Made by a program: the position numbers and the translations under genes
NCBI RefSeq assembly: GCF_900187565.1
Contig: NZ_FYED01000008.1
Location: 1-64,000 of the forward strand
Source of the DNA: Pseudomonas sp. Irchel 3A7
GTDB lineage: Bacteria > Pseudomonadota > Gammaproteobacteria > Pseudomonadales > Pseudomonadaceae
Direction: 5' to 3'
DNA: 64,000 nucleotides
Shown here: positions 18,606 to 28,372 of the stretch, one piece after another
How the letters are laid out: each line of letters begins with the position of its first letter
Numbering within the stretch: the stretch's first letter is position 1
Notes under the pieces: generated by a model
Databases searched by the model: none
What the model saw: the letters and a program-made list of their open reading frames with translations, nothing else
What the model was told of the DNA's origin: nothing

Positions 18606-18653
18606 GGGGTGGCCGGTGTGGGAGGTGCCCGCATTGTAAGAACACCGCTTACC

Positions 18654-18796
18654 CTGTGGCGAGGGGATTTAACTGTGGCGAGGGGATTCATCCCCGTTGG
18701 GTCGCGCAGCGGCCCCCGACACTCATCAGGCAGACCGCGTCGCCTGAATTTACGGCTGCTTCGCAGCCGAACGGGGATGAATCCCCTCGCCACAGG
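18654..18796. repeat. REP-like pair, GGCGAGGGGATTCATCCCC variant
   Basis: A partial arm at 18654-18671 is followed by a full arm at 18674-18700 and its inverted counterpart at 18773-18796. The sequence GTGGCGAGGGGATTCATCCC and its complement bound about 70 bases. This is a palindrome type different from the main REP. Confidence 0.7.
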
Positions 18797-18835
18797 TATC
18801 CCCCCTAACCACAGGTTTTTTCGCTGACCCGGAAT

Positions 18836-20791
18836 TCAAAACGCAAAGCACGAACAGCCAAACGCTCCCCAGAACTCTCGAAAATCACTGACCGGCGCAT
18901 TCGACAATCGCGCCCGCTCATGACTGTGCGCATGCACCGCACAGGCCCCGACGCACTGATGAACCTGTGCCGTCAGCGGCGTTGCTCTCCAGTGCCCCGG
19001 CACCTTGGCCACCGGCGACCACTCCGGCACCACCGGGATAGGCGGTGGCCCGAGTTTTTCAAACTCGGCGCTGCCGTAGACAATCTTGCCGTCGACGATG
19101 GTCAGTACCGCTTCGATGTCCTTGATCCCGTTGTCCTCGATGTGGAAGTAGTCCGCCGACAGTGCAATGAGATCCGCCAGTTGCCCGACCTTGATCTGGC
19201 CTTTCTTGCCTTGCTCGGAGGAGAACCAGGCGCTGCCGTGGGTGAAGATTTCCAGTGCGGTATCGCGGCTCAAGCCTTGTGGGTACAGCTCCAGACCGCC
19301 GACGGTGCGCCCGCTGACCAGCCAGTACAGTGACGTCCAGGGGTTGTAACTCGACACCCGCGTGGCGTCGGTGCCGGCGCCCACCGGCACGCCCTCGGCC
19401 AGCATGCGGGCAATCGGCGGCGTGTGTTCGGCGGCCTTGGCGCCATAGCGCTCGACGAAGTATTCGCCCTGGAAGGCCATGCGATCCTGAATCGCGATGC
19501 CACCGCCCAGGGCTTTGACCCGCTCGATGTTGCGAGGGGAGATGGTTTCGGCGTGGTCGAAAAACCAGGGCAATCCAGCAAAGGGGATGTCGCGATTGAC
19601 CTTCTCGAACACGTCGAGCATGCGACTGATGGATTCGTTGTAGGTCGCGTGCAAGCGGAACGGCCAGCGCTGCTCCACCAAATGGCGCACCACCGGTTCC
19701 AGGTCCTGCTCCATGCCGGACGGCAGGTCCGGGCGCGGTTCGAGGAAGTCTTCGAAGTCGGCGGCGGAGAACACCAGCATTTCCCCGGCACCGTTGTGGC
19801 GCAGGAAGTCATCGCCCTGATGCAACTTGACGCTGCCGGTCCAGTTGCGGAAATCCGCCAGTTCTTCCTTGGGTTTCTGGGTGAACAGGTTGTAGGCGAT
19901 GCGCACTGTGAGCTGTTGGTCCTGGGCCAGTTGCTGGATGACTTGATAGTCGTCGGGGTAGTTCTGATAGCCGCCGCCGGCATCGATCGCACTGGTGACC
20001 CCCAGGCGATTGAGTTCGCGCATGAACTGGCGCGTCGAGTTGACCTGGTGCTCCAGCGGCAGCTTCGGCCCCTTGGCCAGGGTCGAGTAGAGAATCATCG
20101 CATTGGGGCGGGCGATCAGCAGGCCGGTGGGGTCACCATTGGCATCGCGCTGGATTTCGCCGCCGGGCGGGTTCGGCGTGTCGCGGGTATAGCCCACCAC
20201 CTTCAAGGCTGCGCGGTTGAGCAGGGCGCGGTCGTAGAGGTGCAGGATAAACACCGGGGTGTCGGGGGCGGCCTTGTTCAGTTCGTCAAGGGTGGGCAGG
20301 CGTTTCTCGGCGAACTGGAACTCGTTCCAGCCACCGACAACCCGCACCCATTGCGGCGTCGGGGTACGGTCGGCCTGCTCCTTGAGCATGCGCAGTGCAT
20401 CGGCCAGCGAGGGCACGCCTTCCCAACGCAGTTCGAGGTTGTAATTGAGGCCACCACGGATCAGGTGCAAGTGCGAGTCGTTGAGGCCAGGAATCACCGT
20501 GCGTCCGTGCAGGTCGATGACTTGTGTAGCAGGTCCTTGCACGGCCATGGCCTGGGCATCGCTGCCCACCACCACGAAACGCCCGTCCTTGATCGCGACG
20601 GCACTGGCCTGGGGTTTCTTGCGGTCGACGGTGTGCAGTCGTCCGTTGTACAGGATGAGGTCGGCGGGCGTTTCCGGCATCGTTTTACTGCCTGCGAACA
20701 GCGGACTGATCCAGGCACCGATGGCGCCCGCGGACAAGCCTTGCAGTACGTGGCGGCGGTTCAAACCGTTGTGGTCGTCAGATGGGCTCAT
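18836..20791 (-). CDS. Tat-exported amidohydrolase, YtcJ-like
   Basis: The 651-aa protein begins with a Tat-type leader (LNRRHVLQGLSAGAIGAW) and should act in the periplasm. The amidohydrolase domain shows DSHLHLIRGG near residue 110, the ligand segments HATYNES and DHAETIS, and GAGTDATR, as in the YtcJ/exoenzyme-regulatory family. The substrate is not predictable. The last 45 residues form a His- and Cys-rich tail (HQCVGACAVHAHSHERA, ending FGCSCFAF) that could bind metal. GGAGAG before the ATG at 20791 fixes the start; the 43 extra upstream codons are not supported. No operon partner is close. Confidence 0.85.
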   Translation of the reverse strand: MSPSDDHNGLNRRHVLQGLSAGAIGAWISPLFAGSKTMPETPADLILYNGRLHTVDRKKPQASAVAIKDGRFVVVGSDAQAMAVQGPATQVIDLHGRTVIPGLNDSHLHLIRGGLNYNLELRWEGVPSLADALRMLKEQADRTPTPQWVRVVGGWNEFQFAEKRLPTLDELNKAAPDTPVFILHLYDRALLNRAALKVVGYTRDTPNPPGGEIQRDANGDPTGLLIARPNAMILYSTLAKGPKLPLEHQVNSTRQFMRELNRLGVTSAIDAGGGYQNYPDDYQVIQQLAQDQQLTVRIAYNLFTQKPKEELADFRNWTGSVKLHQGDDFLRHNGAGEMLVFSAADFEDFLEPRPDLPSGMEQDLEPVVRHLVEQRWPFRLHATYNESISRMLDVFEKVNRDIPFAGLPWFFDHAETISPRNIERVKALGGGIAIQDRMAFQGEYFVERYGAKAAEHTPPIARMLAEGVPVGAGTDATRVSSYNPWTSLYWLVSGRTVGGLELYPQGLSRDTALEIFTHGSAWFSSEQGKKGQIKVGQLADLIALSADYFHIEDNGIKDIEAVLTIVDGKIVYGSAEFEKLGPPPIPVVPEWSPVAKVPGHWRATPLTAQVHQCVGACAVHAHSHERARLSNAPVSDFREFWGAFGCSCFAF

Positions 20792-20904
20792 GCCGGTGCT
20801 CTCCGCAACTTGAGTCGAGGACAAACAGCCGCTGGCTGACCCAGGCGGCCAGAAGGAATATAGACGGCAAATCCGTGGCGGGCGGTTTTCAGGTGCCGAA
20901 AACG

Positions 20905-20934
20905 ACGAATCCCGCCACAAGGGGCGGGATTCGT
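20905..20934 (-). terminator. Rho-independent terminator of the SCP2 gene
   Basis: A perfect 12-bp stem (ACGAATCCCGCC with GGCGGGATTCGT) and 6-base loop lie 40 bases after the SCP2 stop, followed on the minus strand by a short T-rich run (CGTTTT). Confidence 0.75.
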
Positions 20935-20973
20935 GTGCAGCCAGCGAGACTCCCGAAGCAGGGAGCCGCAGTC

Positions 20974-21288
20974 TTAGGCCGGGAACAGCTCGGACAGTTT
21001 CATGGCCAGCATCATGTCGCCTTCAGCGCGCAGCTTGCCGCCCATGAAAGCCTGCATGCCGTCGGTTTCGCCGCTGACGATGCCTTCCAGGGTTTCGCCG
21101 TCCATCACCAGGGTCACTTGGGCGTCCGGGTTCTCGCCTTCTTGCAGCTCGCAGGTGCTGTCCTTGACGATCAGCGAGAAGTTCTTGGTGTCGTCGATGC
21201 GGAAACCGAAGACCAGGTCCAGACCGGCAGCAGCGGCTGGGTTGAACTTGGCTTTCATTGCTTGTACGGCATCAGCTACGGAGGTCAT
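20974..21288 (-). CDS. SCP2 sterol-binding domain protein
   Basis: The 104-aa protein is a free-standing SCP2 domain (MKAKFNPAAAAGLDLVFGFRI, then DAQVTLVMDGETLEGIVSGE) that forms a hydrophobic pocket for lipid or acyl chains. In Pseudomonas it often sits with acyl-CoA metabolism genes. It follows the histidine phosphatase gene by about 60 bp on the same strand and is closed by a clear terminator. A GGATC-type ribosome site lies before the ATG. Confidence 0.88.
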   Translation of the reverse strand: MTSVADAVQAMKAKFNPAAAAGLDLVFGFRIDDTKNFSLIVKDSTCELQEGENPDAQVTLVMDGETLEGIVSGETDGMQAFMGGKLRAEGDMMLAMKLSELFPA

Positions 21289-21351
21289 GGTTTGATCCTT
21301 TTTTGGTAATTAGAGCTGGGTGATTACAGCCAGGGTCACAATAGTCCGGAC

Positions 21352-22062
21352 TCAGCGAAACGTGATGAGTTCCGGGGCCTTCAGCAGTTGCAGGTGCGCA
21401 TGACTGTTGAAGGAAGCCAGGGCCACCTCGCGACCACGGAACTTCAGGTGGTTGAGCGAGGTGTTGACGATTTGCCAGTTCAATTCAAAGGCCTGCCTGG
21501 CAGGCATTTGCGTAATGAGGTGGAGCAGGGCGGTGATGGTGCCGCCGGAGGTGAACACCGCGATTTTCTGGGTGTTGTCGGCGCTTTCAAGAATTCTGTG
21601 AAGACCGGCCCGGACCCGCTCGACAAACCCCAGCCAGCTTTCCAGCTCCGGTGTGTCGTAGGTGCCGGCCAGCCAGCGCTCGATGATCAGGGCGAAGATA
21701 CGCTGGAACTCGGCGCGGTTTTGCGCGGCGTTGCGCAGGATGTTCAGGGCTTCGGGTTCGTCCGGCAGCATCGCCGGCAGCAGCGCGCGGATCACCGCGT
21801 CGGCGTCGAACTCGTTGAACGCCGAATCGGTTTCCAGGATCGGTACCGGCAGGCCCACGGCGGCGAATTGTTCCAGCGCGCTGTTGGCCGTATGTTGCTG
21901 GCGGCGCAAGTCGCCCGCCAGGCAGCGATCGAAGCTGATACCGAGTTCGGCCAGGTGCTGGCCGAGGATTTCCGCCTGGCGAACACCGATGGGCGACAGG
22001 ACGTCGTAGTCGTCTGCACCAAAGGAGGCCTGGCCATGTCGAATCAAGTAGATGCTGCCCAC
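21352..22062 (-). CDS. Histidine phosphatase-family protein
   Basis: The 236-aa protein is a histidine phosphatase (phosphoglycerate mutase superfamily) with catalytic LIRHGQASFG near the N terminus, the second Arg in RRQQHTANSAL, Glu/Asp in FNEFDAD, and the late FTSGGTITALL where the usual GH motif is replaced by SGG. A phosphatase role on a small molecule is likely but unassigned. GTG at 22062 is chosen because the catalytic motif follows directly; the longer frame begins with TTG at 22125 and adds an unrelated leader. It is probably co-transcribed with the SCP2 gene. Confidence 0.82.
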   Translation of the reverse strand: MGSIYLIRHGQASFGADDYDVLSPIGVRQAEILGQHLAELGISFDRCLAGDLRRQQHTANSALEQFAAVGLPVPILETDSAFNEFDADAVIRALLPAMLPDEPEALNILRNAAQNRAEFQRIFALIIERWLAGTYDTPELESWLGFVERVRAGLHRILESADNTQKIAVFTSGGTITALLHLITQMPARQAFELNWQIVNTSLNHLKFRGREVALASFNSHAHLQLLKAPELITFR

Positions 22063-22263
22063 GTCCGCGTCGTCCCGGTACGTTGAAGGTTTGGCGAGGT
22101 TATGAGGATGGCGGTGAGCTGTCAATGAAAAAACATACGCTTGTTTGAAATGCCTGTTACAGGCCTGTTGCCAGAGGTTTCATGGCTGGCCGCAAGGGCG
22201 GCGCATGGGTATGCTGAAGGTATCCCGCGCGCTTCCATGCCGCGCAACGTTTAAGGAGTCCCT

Positions 22264-23286
22264 GTGGAGTTTTTGTCCGAATACGCCGTTTTTCTGGCCA
22301 AGACCGTGACCCTGGTGATCGCCATTCTGGTGGTCCTGGCCAGTTTCGCGGCCTTGCGCAGCAAAGGTCGACGCAAGTCGGCCGGCCAGCTGCAGGTCAG
22401 CAAGCTCAATGATTTCTACAAAGGGCTGCGCGATCGGCTGGAGCAAACCTTGCTCGACAAGGACCAACTCAAGGCCTTGCGCAAGTCCCAGGCTAAAACC
22501 GAGAAGAAGCAGAAGAAAAAGCCCGAAGCCAAACCCCGGGTGTTCGTGCTGGATTTCGACGGCGACATCAAGGCCTCGGCCACGGAAAGCCTGCGTCACG
22601 AAATCACCGCGCTGCTGACCCTGGCCACACCCAAGGATGAAGTGGTGCTGCGCCTGGAAAGCGGCGGCGGCATGGTCCACAGCTACGGCCTGGCCTCCTC
22701 GCAACTGGCGCGTATCCGTCAGGCCGGCATCCCGTTGACCGTGTGCATCGACAAGGTCGCGGCCAGCGGCGGCTACATGATGGCGTGCATCGGCGAGAAG
22801 ATCATCAGCGCCCCGTTTGCAATCCTCGGCTCGATCGGTGTGGTGGCGCAGTTGCCCAACATCAATCGCCTGCTGAAGAAACACGACATCGACTTCGAAG
22901 TGCTGACCGCTGGTGAGTACAAACGCACCTTGACGGTGTTCGGCGAAAATACCGAGAAGGGGCGGGAGAAATTCCAGCAGGACCTGGACATTACCCATCA
23001 ACTGTTCAAGAACTTCGTTTCCCGCTACCGCCCGCAACTGGCCATCGACGAAGTGGCCACCGGGGAAATCTGGCTGGGTGTCGCGGCGCTGGACAAGCAA
23101 CTGGTCGATGAACTCAAGACCAGCGACGAATACCTGGCCGAACGTGCCAAACAGTCGGAGCTTTATCACCTGCACTACGCCGAACGCAAAAGCCTGCAGG
23201 AACGCATCGGCATGGCGGCCAGCGGTTCAGTGGACCGCGTGCTGTTGAGTTGGTGGAGCCGATTGACCCAGCAGCGTTTCTGGTAA
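22264..23286 (+). CDS. sohB: Protease SohB, peptidase family S49
   Basis: The 340-aa protein has an N-terminal membrane anchor (VFLAKTVTLVIAILVVLASF), a basic linker, and the S49 serine protease domain. The Ser nucleophile lies in DKVAASGGYMMACIG, and the catalytic Lys is expected in TAGEYKRTLTVFGENT. SohB is a SppA-like signal-peptide peptidase facing the periplasm. The GTG start is preceded by AAGGAG at 7 bases. It is a single gene with a hairpin 11 bases downstream. Confidence 0.9.
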   Translation: MEFLSEYAVFLAKTVTLVIAILVVLASFAALRSKGRRKSAGQLQVSKLNDFYKGLRDRLEQTLLDKDQLKALRKSQAKTEKKQKKKPEAKPRVFVLDFDGDIKASATESLRHEITALLTLATPKDEVVLRLESGGGMVHSYGLASSQLARIRQAGIPLTVCIDKVAASGGYMMACIGEKIISAPFAILGSIGVVAQLPNINRLLKKHDIDFEVLTAGEYKRTLTVFGENTEKGREKFQQDLDITHQLFKNFVSRYRPQLAIDEVATGEIWLGVAALDKQLVDELKTSDEYLAERAKQSELYHLHYAERKSLQERIGMAASGSVDRVLLSWWSRLTQQRFW

Positions 23287-23296
23287 AGCCATATCA

Positions 23297-23330
23297 AGGG
23301 TCTTGTTGCGTGGTTCAGTAACAAGGCCCT
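23297..23330 (+). terminator. Hairpin after sohB, possible terminator
   Basis: An 11-bp stem (AGGGTCTTGTT with AACAAGGCCCT, one G-T pair) and 12-base loop follow the sohB stop. No T-run follows, so termination is uncertain. Confidence 0.45.
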
Positions 23331-23485
23331 CGTTACAGGTGAGTCGAATCGGTGGTGGTACATATCTATATCAACCTCTCTTAATCTTGTTGTATTGACG
23401 GCTGTATTCATCCGGTATTTGCGCTATTTACAAAAAAGGTTCGATCTTAAGCTGAGTGCTCCAATCAGTTTCAAGGTCGTTCAAC

Positions 23486-26400
23486 ATGGATGTAAAAACG
23501 AGCAGTACCAAACCACCCGTCATGACGCCTGCGCAACAAGGCGTTTTTTTTGATTTGATTAAAAAGCAGACACCCTCCTGGCTGCTTGAGTCCTCGACTG
23601 ACCTGCGCGACGCACTTTATAAAAGTCTCAAAGCCAGTTATCAAACGCGGCATGATGTGCTGGACGATTTAAAGACGTTCAAGTCTCCGGAATCATTTTG
23701 CGCGCCATTATTGGCCAGGGCGATGTCGGGTAAACTGGGCGAACCCTTCGATGTCGAGGGCGTGATTTTCCAGCATGTGCGCTCGACTTCCAGCTTGCTC
23801 GGCTTGCGCAAGAAGCTGGTCTTGCCCATTGACCGGGGTCTGCTGAACGCGGCCTGCGAAAACTTCGAAGCGCCGGAGACCCAGGCGGGAAACTATCACG
23901 ACGATTCCTTGATTTATGTGCCGGAGCGAATCACCGGCCGATCCAGCAAAGTGCTGTCGATAAAGCCCCATGAGTTTGCACAACTTTGCCGCACGCTGGA
24001 TCTGGGCAAGCAATATCAAGTTCATGTGAAAGCGCTGTTCGGTGACGGAACGCAAGCGGGTAGTTTGCGCGATCAGTATGTGGCGCTGGCGAAAGATCAA
24101 TTTGAAGTTGCCAGGCATATCGCTTTAATGAAAAAGCATGTCAGTACTGATGTTTATCAGATGCTGAAAACGGTGGCACAGGGCAGTCCGATCATCAGGT
24201 TGGGTAATAACACGCTTGGCTATCAGCGCCTGGAAATTTTCGGAGTCAAGATCAATGGTCCGTTGTTCATCGGGCCTGTCGGCGAACACACCGACGATGA
24301 TTACCGTTGTGTGATTTATATGCCGGATGATCCATTGCATCCGTTGAAGGAGTACGTGACCTTTACCCGATTCGAAGTGGAATTGAGCAATCGCTTGAAA
24401 ACGCCCGAATTTCGCAATTATTTCATTCGCTTTATCGCGTTGAAGGATCGCGACAAGTTCCTGAAAGCATTGGATTTGCAGCTTCTGAACCCACCTAAAT
24501 CTCCGTTTCCCCTATCAAGCCTTTACACGCAGATCTCCGGATTTGACCTCCCGACGGATGTGAAAACCGATCTGTTCATGGCGATGTACCGCCAGCGTGC
24601 AGCGCAAGTCGTGGCTGATTCGAGGTTGTTGGTCGTACCTACCGATGACGAGGATGAGAAAACGCGGTTGACCCGGCTGGAGGTCTACGAGGCTGTCGGC
24701 TTCAACATCGCGCTGTTTTTTGCATCGTTTGTGCCTGTCGTTGGCGAAGTCATGTTTGCCGTGGCCGGTTTCCAGTTACTGCAAGGAATTTACGAAGGTT
24801 TCGACAGTTGGGCCAAGGGTGAACAGGAACAAGCCACCGATCATTTTTTCGATACCCTCGAGAATCTGGTCTTGCTGGCGGCAATCAGCGCCGGTGCCTC
24901 GGCGGTTGGCAAAACCTACAAGGCCGTCAGGGCTTCGAATTTTGTCCAGGGGCTGAGGGCAGTGGATGTTTCATCCGGTTCCTTGCGTTTATGGAAATCC
25001 GACCTCGCCGCTTATCAACGGATAATACCGATGCGCGCCGGCGTACGGCTCAATGAGCAAGGGCTTCTTTCGAGGCAGGGCACTCGCTATCTGCCCATTG
25101 GCGCGAATGCCTTGGCTGTGCGTCCGAAACCGGATACGGGCCTGTGGGAAATTCAGTCTCCGAAAACCACCGATCGCTACTCACCGTTGCTTGAAACCAA
25201 CGGTGCGGGCGCATGGCGACACGCCTCGGAATTGCCCCAGGACTGGAACCTTTTGACCCTGTTCCGACGCCTGGGTTATCGCGAGGAAGAGGTGTCCGAC
25301 ACCCGGGCCCTGCAAATCCTTTCCAGCATTGGCGTCGACGAAGCGCCTTTGCGGCAGTTGTTCGTTGACCGCCGCAAACCCATGGCGACCTTGGTCGATA
25401 CAGCACGCCGTTTTCGCGCCGATGCAGAGACCAGACGCTTCATCGAACAGATGAACTCACCGGCATCCGCGCCCTATGCCGATGCCGATTTGCAGATGTT
25501 CATACTGACTTCGCAGGCAACATGGCCACGAGACGCGGCCGTGAGCATTACCAATATTGTCGGTGGTGAAGTCACACGCTACGGACGGGCCTCGGCTACC
25601 CGGACAATAAAAATCCGTGATGAATTGTTGCTCAATGGACGGTATCCATCACAACTGTTGGCGAAGCTGGGTGCTCAGGAGCGTTCGCTACTGCTGGGTT
25701 CCGACACCACCGACACCGCGACCTGGCCGACGTTGTTCGCCACCCTGATAGCCGGGCGTGCGCAGAACCTGCGTCTCTCTCTCTTTGACCGGCTCGTTCG
25801 CCGTGCCGATGTTTCCCGATTGGAACTTGCAGCACCTATTCAGAAAGCGTTTACCGAACTGGCAGGTTGTGTCGCCGATGAGCTGGTGGAACATGCCGAT
25901 GTCAGTGAGTGGGAGGCGCTGGAGGCCGACCGCGTACCGTTACGGCTGGCCGAAGAAGCACGGCGGTATGTGCAGGTGTTGCGTTTGAACCGGGCCTATG
26001 AAGGGCTGTACCTGGGCGCCGCCAGCGATCAAGGCACGTATTTTCTCGTGCTCGATGCCCTGGAAAACTTGCCGGGCTGGCCGAACGATGTCTCTGTACA
26101 GATGATGGAATGGGCAGTGAATTCGGAAGGCAAGCCCCGAATTGGTCCGGATGACGCGACCCATAAAGTGCTCATCGAAGCCTACGCCGACCGTTACGAC
26201 GTGAGGGATCCTCAGTACGAGGTTCTGTACACCCATGCGAACCGTACCCGCGAACATTTTTTCCAGTCGCTTTGGGAGAGCCTGCCCGAACACGCCCGCA
26301 AAAGCCTGGGCGTCGAAGCGGACGATGCAGGTGTCGGTTTGCGGCAGAAAATCACGGACCTGGCCCTGCAGCGAAGGGATGCCGTCTCCCGGGTGATCGG

Positions 26401-28372
26401 CATTCTGCCCGTACGTGCGGGTTATAGCTCGCCCATGGGACTGGCGGATCGACCGATCCAGCGTTCTACATTGCGAGCCTTGACCAGCCTCGAAACCAAG
26501 GAGCAACGGTCACCCGCACTGGTGCAGCGAGCCCGGGAGCTGTATCCAACGCATTCAAGGGCACAGATCGAGCGTTTTCTAGTGACCCTGGGAACGGATG
26601 AAGTGCTTGTGCTCAGAACGCTTGAAAGTCTCAGGCAAGAATATCAGAACATCTGCACTGCGCTGGAGCACTGGATCCATCGCGAAAGCCATTATCAAGA
26701 GGGCGACGGCCCCAGGCGCAAGGTGCCCCGTCAAAGCAAAAGTCGGGCGGCGCAGGCGATTCTGCGCGCCTGGCGCAAGGAAACCGATGTCACCCTTCAA
26801 GCGTCGCCCATGCACTACCGCTTGACCTTCGATGCCAATCCATTGGGTGACATGCCGGTGATCGTCGGCCATTTCGATCACATCGGCACGCTGGAGATGA
26901 ACCAGGTGGGCAGCAGTGCGGGGTTGAATGCGTTTCTGCGTAACTTCACCCAATTGCATTCGTTGAGCCTGACCGGCAACCAATTGACGCGCATTCCTCA
27001 AGCGGTGGCCGATATGCCAAACCTGATACGCCTGGATCTGAGCGATAACCAGATTAATCTGACGCCTGAAGCGATCACATCGTTGAGCGGCAAGACCCAC
27101 CTGCAGACGCTCAACCTGAGTTTCAATCCAACCCTCGGACGGCCGCTCACGGTCACCACGCTGAGCAAGCTGCGCCATCTTGCACTGCGAAGCACCGGAA
27201 TTATCGAATGGCCGGTGGGGACGAGCGAATTGCCCGATCTGCAGACTCTGGATCTGCGCGACAACGCCATCGAGCAGATCCCGCAATCGGTGTTTCAGGC
27301 TCGAACTGCGTTGAACCGCGGCACCCATGTCGATGGCAATCCGCTGTCGTCGTCCAGTCTGCAGGCGATCGCTGCTTATCACCAGTCACAGGGCATCAAT
27401 TTGGGGGTGATTACCGCTGACTACCGTGCCGTCGCCGCCACAGCGCCGGTTCTGGATCTTGGCGGCGCCGACTGGATGACCTCCACTCCCTCCGATCAAA
27501 TTCCAGACCGACAGACGCTCTGGACTGCGTTGTCGATTTCCCCGAACTCCGGAGATTTTTTTAACCTGCTCGGCCAACTGCTCAATACCGCCGATTACAA
27601 CCGGTTACCGACCGTCATGTCGCAACGGGTATGGGAGGTGCTGGAGGCGGCGGGTGAAGACGATGTGTTGCGCCGCTCATTGTTTCGAATCAGCCGGATC
27701 GGCCGGGTCAGTGCCGACGATCCGGCCAGGATCTTCAGCAACCTGGAGGTGCGGGTGTTGTGTTACCGGGCCATGGCGGCTGCGCGTAGCGGCAATCGTT
27801 CCCTTGAGGGCGAAATGGTTCGATTGATCAGAGGTCTGTTCCGCTTGCAGCAGGTCGAACGGCAAGCCTTGATTGACGTCGCCAGCCGTATCAGTTCCGG
27901 ATCGATCAATCGTGAACAGGCATACGAACTCAGTCTTGCTTATCGCGTCGGACTGGCGCAGCGACTGGATCTGCTCGCCCAGCCTCGAGAAGTAAATACT
28001 CGGCTGGATGTCGAGGTGTCCCCACAACAGCTGGAAAACGCCTACCAGGCCGTCGTCAAGGCAGAGACGCCGACAGCCGTCATGGCGTCGCTCATCACGC
28101 GAGGGTTCTGGCATGAATATTTGCTGGCGACTTATCAGGACCAGTTCACCGCCATTTCCGAGCGCACGGCGCAAGCATTGATTCAGCTGGAGGCACAAGT
28201 CGACTTGCCGCGTGCAACTGCCAGTCAACGCATGAGGGCGATCATTGAAAACGATAAAAACCAGAACCAACAACTGTTCACGCGTCTGACTACCGAGGCG
28301 TTGGCCAGACATCCAGGCCTCTCGGTGCCGCGCGCATCTGTCAGCGGCGATACGCGAGGGAATGCACAATGA
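23486..28372 (+). CDS. Giant dermonecrotic-toxin/LRR protein with NEL-type domain, catalytic Cys replaced by Ser
   Basis: The 1628-aa protein starts with a DUF6543 (dermonecrotic-toxin-like) region. Two hydrophobic stretches (about 400-440 and 457-482) could insert in a membrane. A conserved patch NRAYEGLYL...LPGWP (about 833-865) is shared with the next protein. Leucine-rich repeats run from about 1149 to 1285 (LHSLSLTGNQLTRIPQAVAD and following). The last 290 residues match IpaH/SspH-type NEL ubiquitin ligases ungapped around the active site, but CED is replaced by SAD, with Ser at residue 1409 (bases 27710-27712). ATG 23486 follows AAGGT; the upstream GTG at 23456 is less likely. No secretion signal or export system is seen here. 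Confidence 0.85.
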   Translation: MDVKTSSTKPPVMTPAQQGVFFDLIKKQTPSWLLESSTDLRDALYKSLKASYQTRHDVLDDLKTFKSPESFCAPLLARAMSGKLGEPFDVEGVIFQHVRSTSSLLGLRKKLVLPIDRGLLNAACENFEAPETQAGNYHDDSLIYVPERITGRSSKVLSIKPHEFAQLCRTLDLGKQYQVHVKALFGDGTQAGSLRDQYVALAKDQFEVARHIALMKKHVSTDVYQMLKTVAQGSPIIRLGNNTLGYQRLEIFGVKINGPLFIGPVGEHTDDDYRCVIYMPDDPLHPLKEYVTFTRFEVELSNRLKTPEFRNYFIRFIALKDRDKFLKALDLQLLNPPKSPFPLSSLYTQISGFDLPTDVKTDLFMAMYRQRAAQVVADSRLLVVPTDDEDEKTRLTRLEVYEAVGFNIALFFASFVPVVGEVMFAVAGFQLLQGIYEGFDSWAKGEQEQATDHFFDTLENLVLLAAISAGASAVGKTYKAVRASNFVQGLRAVDVSSGSLRLWKSDLAAYQRIIPMRAGVRLNEQGLLSRQGTRYLPIGANALAVRPKPDTGLWEIQSPKTTDRYSPLLETNGAGAWRHASELPQDWNLLTLFRRLGYREEEVSDTRALQILSSIGVDEAPLRQLFVDRRKPMATLVDTARRFRADAETRRFIEQMNSPASAPYADADLQMFILTSQATWPRDAAVSITNIVGGEVTRYGRASATRTIKIRDELLLNGRYPSQLLAKLGAQERSLLLGSDTTDTATWPTLFATLIAGRAQNLRLSLFDRLVRRADVSRLELAAPIQKAFTELAGCVADELVEHADVSEWEALEADRVPLRLAEEARRYVQVLRLNRAYEGLYLGAASDQGTYFLVLDALENLPGWPNDVSVQMMEWAVNSEGKPRIGPDDATHKVLIEAYADRYDVRDPQYEVLYTHANRTREHFFQSLWESLPEHARKSLGVEADDAGVGLRQKITDLALQRRDAVSRVIGILPVRAGYSSPMGLADRPIQRSTLRALTSLETKEQRSPALVQRARELYPTHSRAQIERFLVTLGTDEVLVLRTLESLRQEYQNICTALEHWIHRESHYQEGDGPRRKVPRQSKSRAAQAILRAWRKETDVTLQASPMHYRLTFDANPLGDMPVIVGHFDHIGTLEMNQVGSSAGLNAFLRNFTQLHSLSLTGNQLTRIPQAVADMPNLIRLDLSDNQINLTPEAITSLSGKTHLQTLNLSFNPTLGRPLTVTTLSKLRHLALRSTGIIEWPVGTSELPDLQTLDLRDNAIEQIPQSVFQARTALNRGTHVDGNPLSSSSLQAIAAYHQSQGINLGVITADYRAVAATAPVLDLGGADWMTSTPSDQIPDRQTLWTALSISPNSGDFFNLLGQLLNTADYNRLPTVMSQRVWEVLEAAGEDDVLRRSLFRISRIGRVSADDPARIFSNLEVRVLCYRAMAAARSGNRSLEGEMVRLIRGLFRLQQVERQALIDVASRISSGSINREQAYELSLAYRVGLAQRLDLLAQPREVNTRLDVEVSPQQLENAYQAVVKAETPTAVMASLITRGFWHEYLLATYQDQFTAISERTAQALIQLEAQVDLPRATASQRMRAIIENDKNQNQQLFTRLTTEALARHPGLSVPRASVSGDTRGNAQ

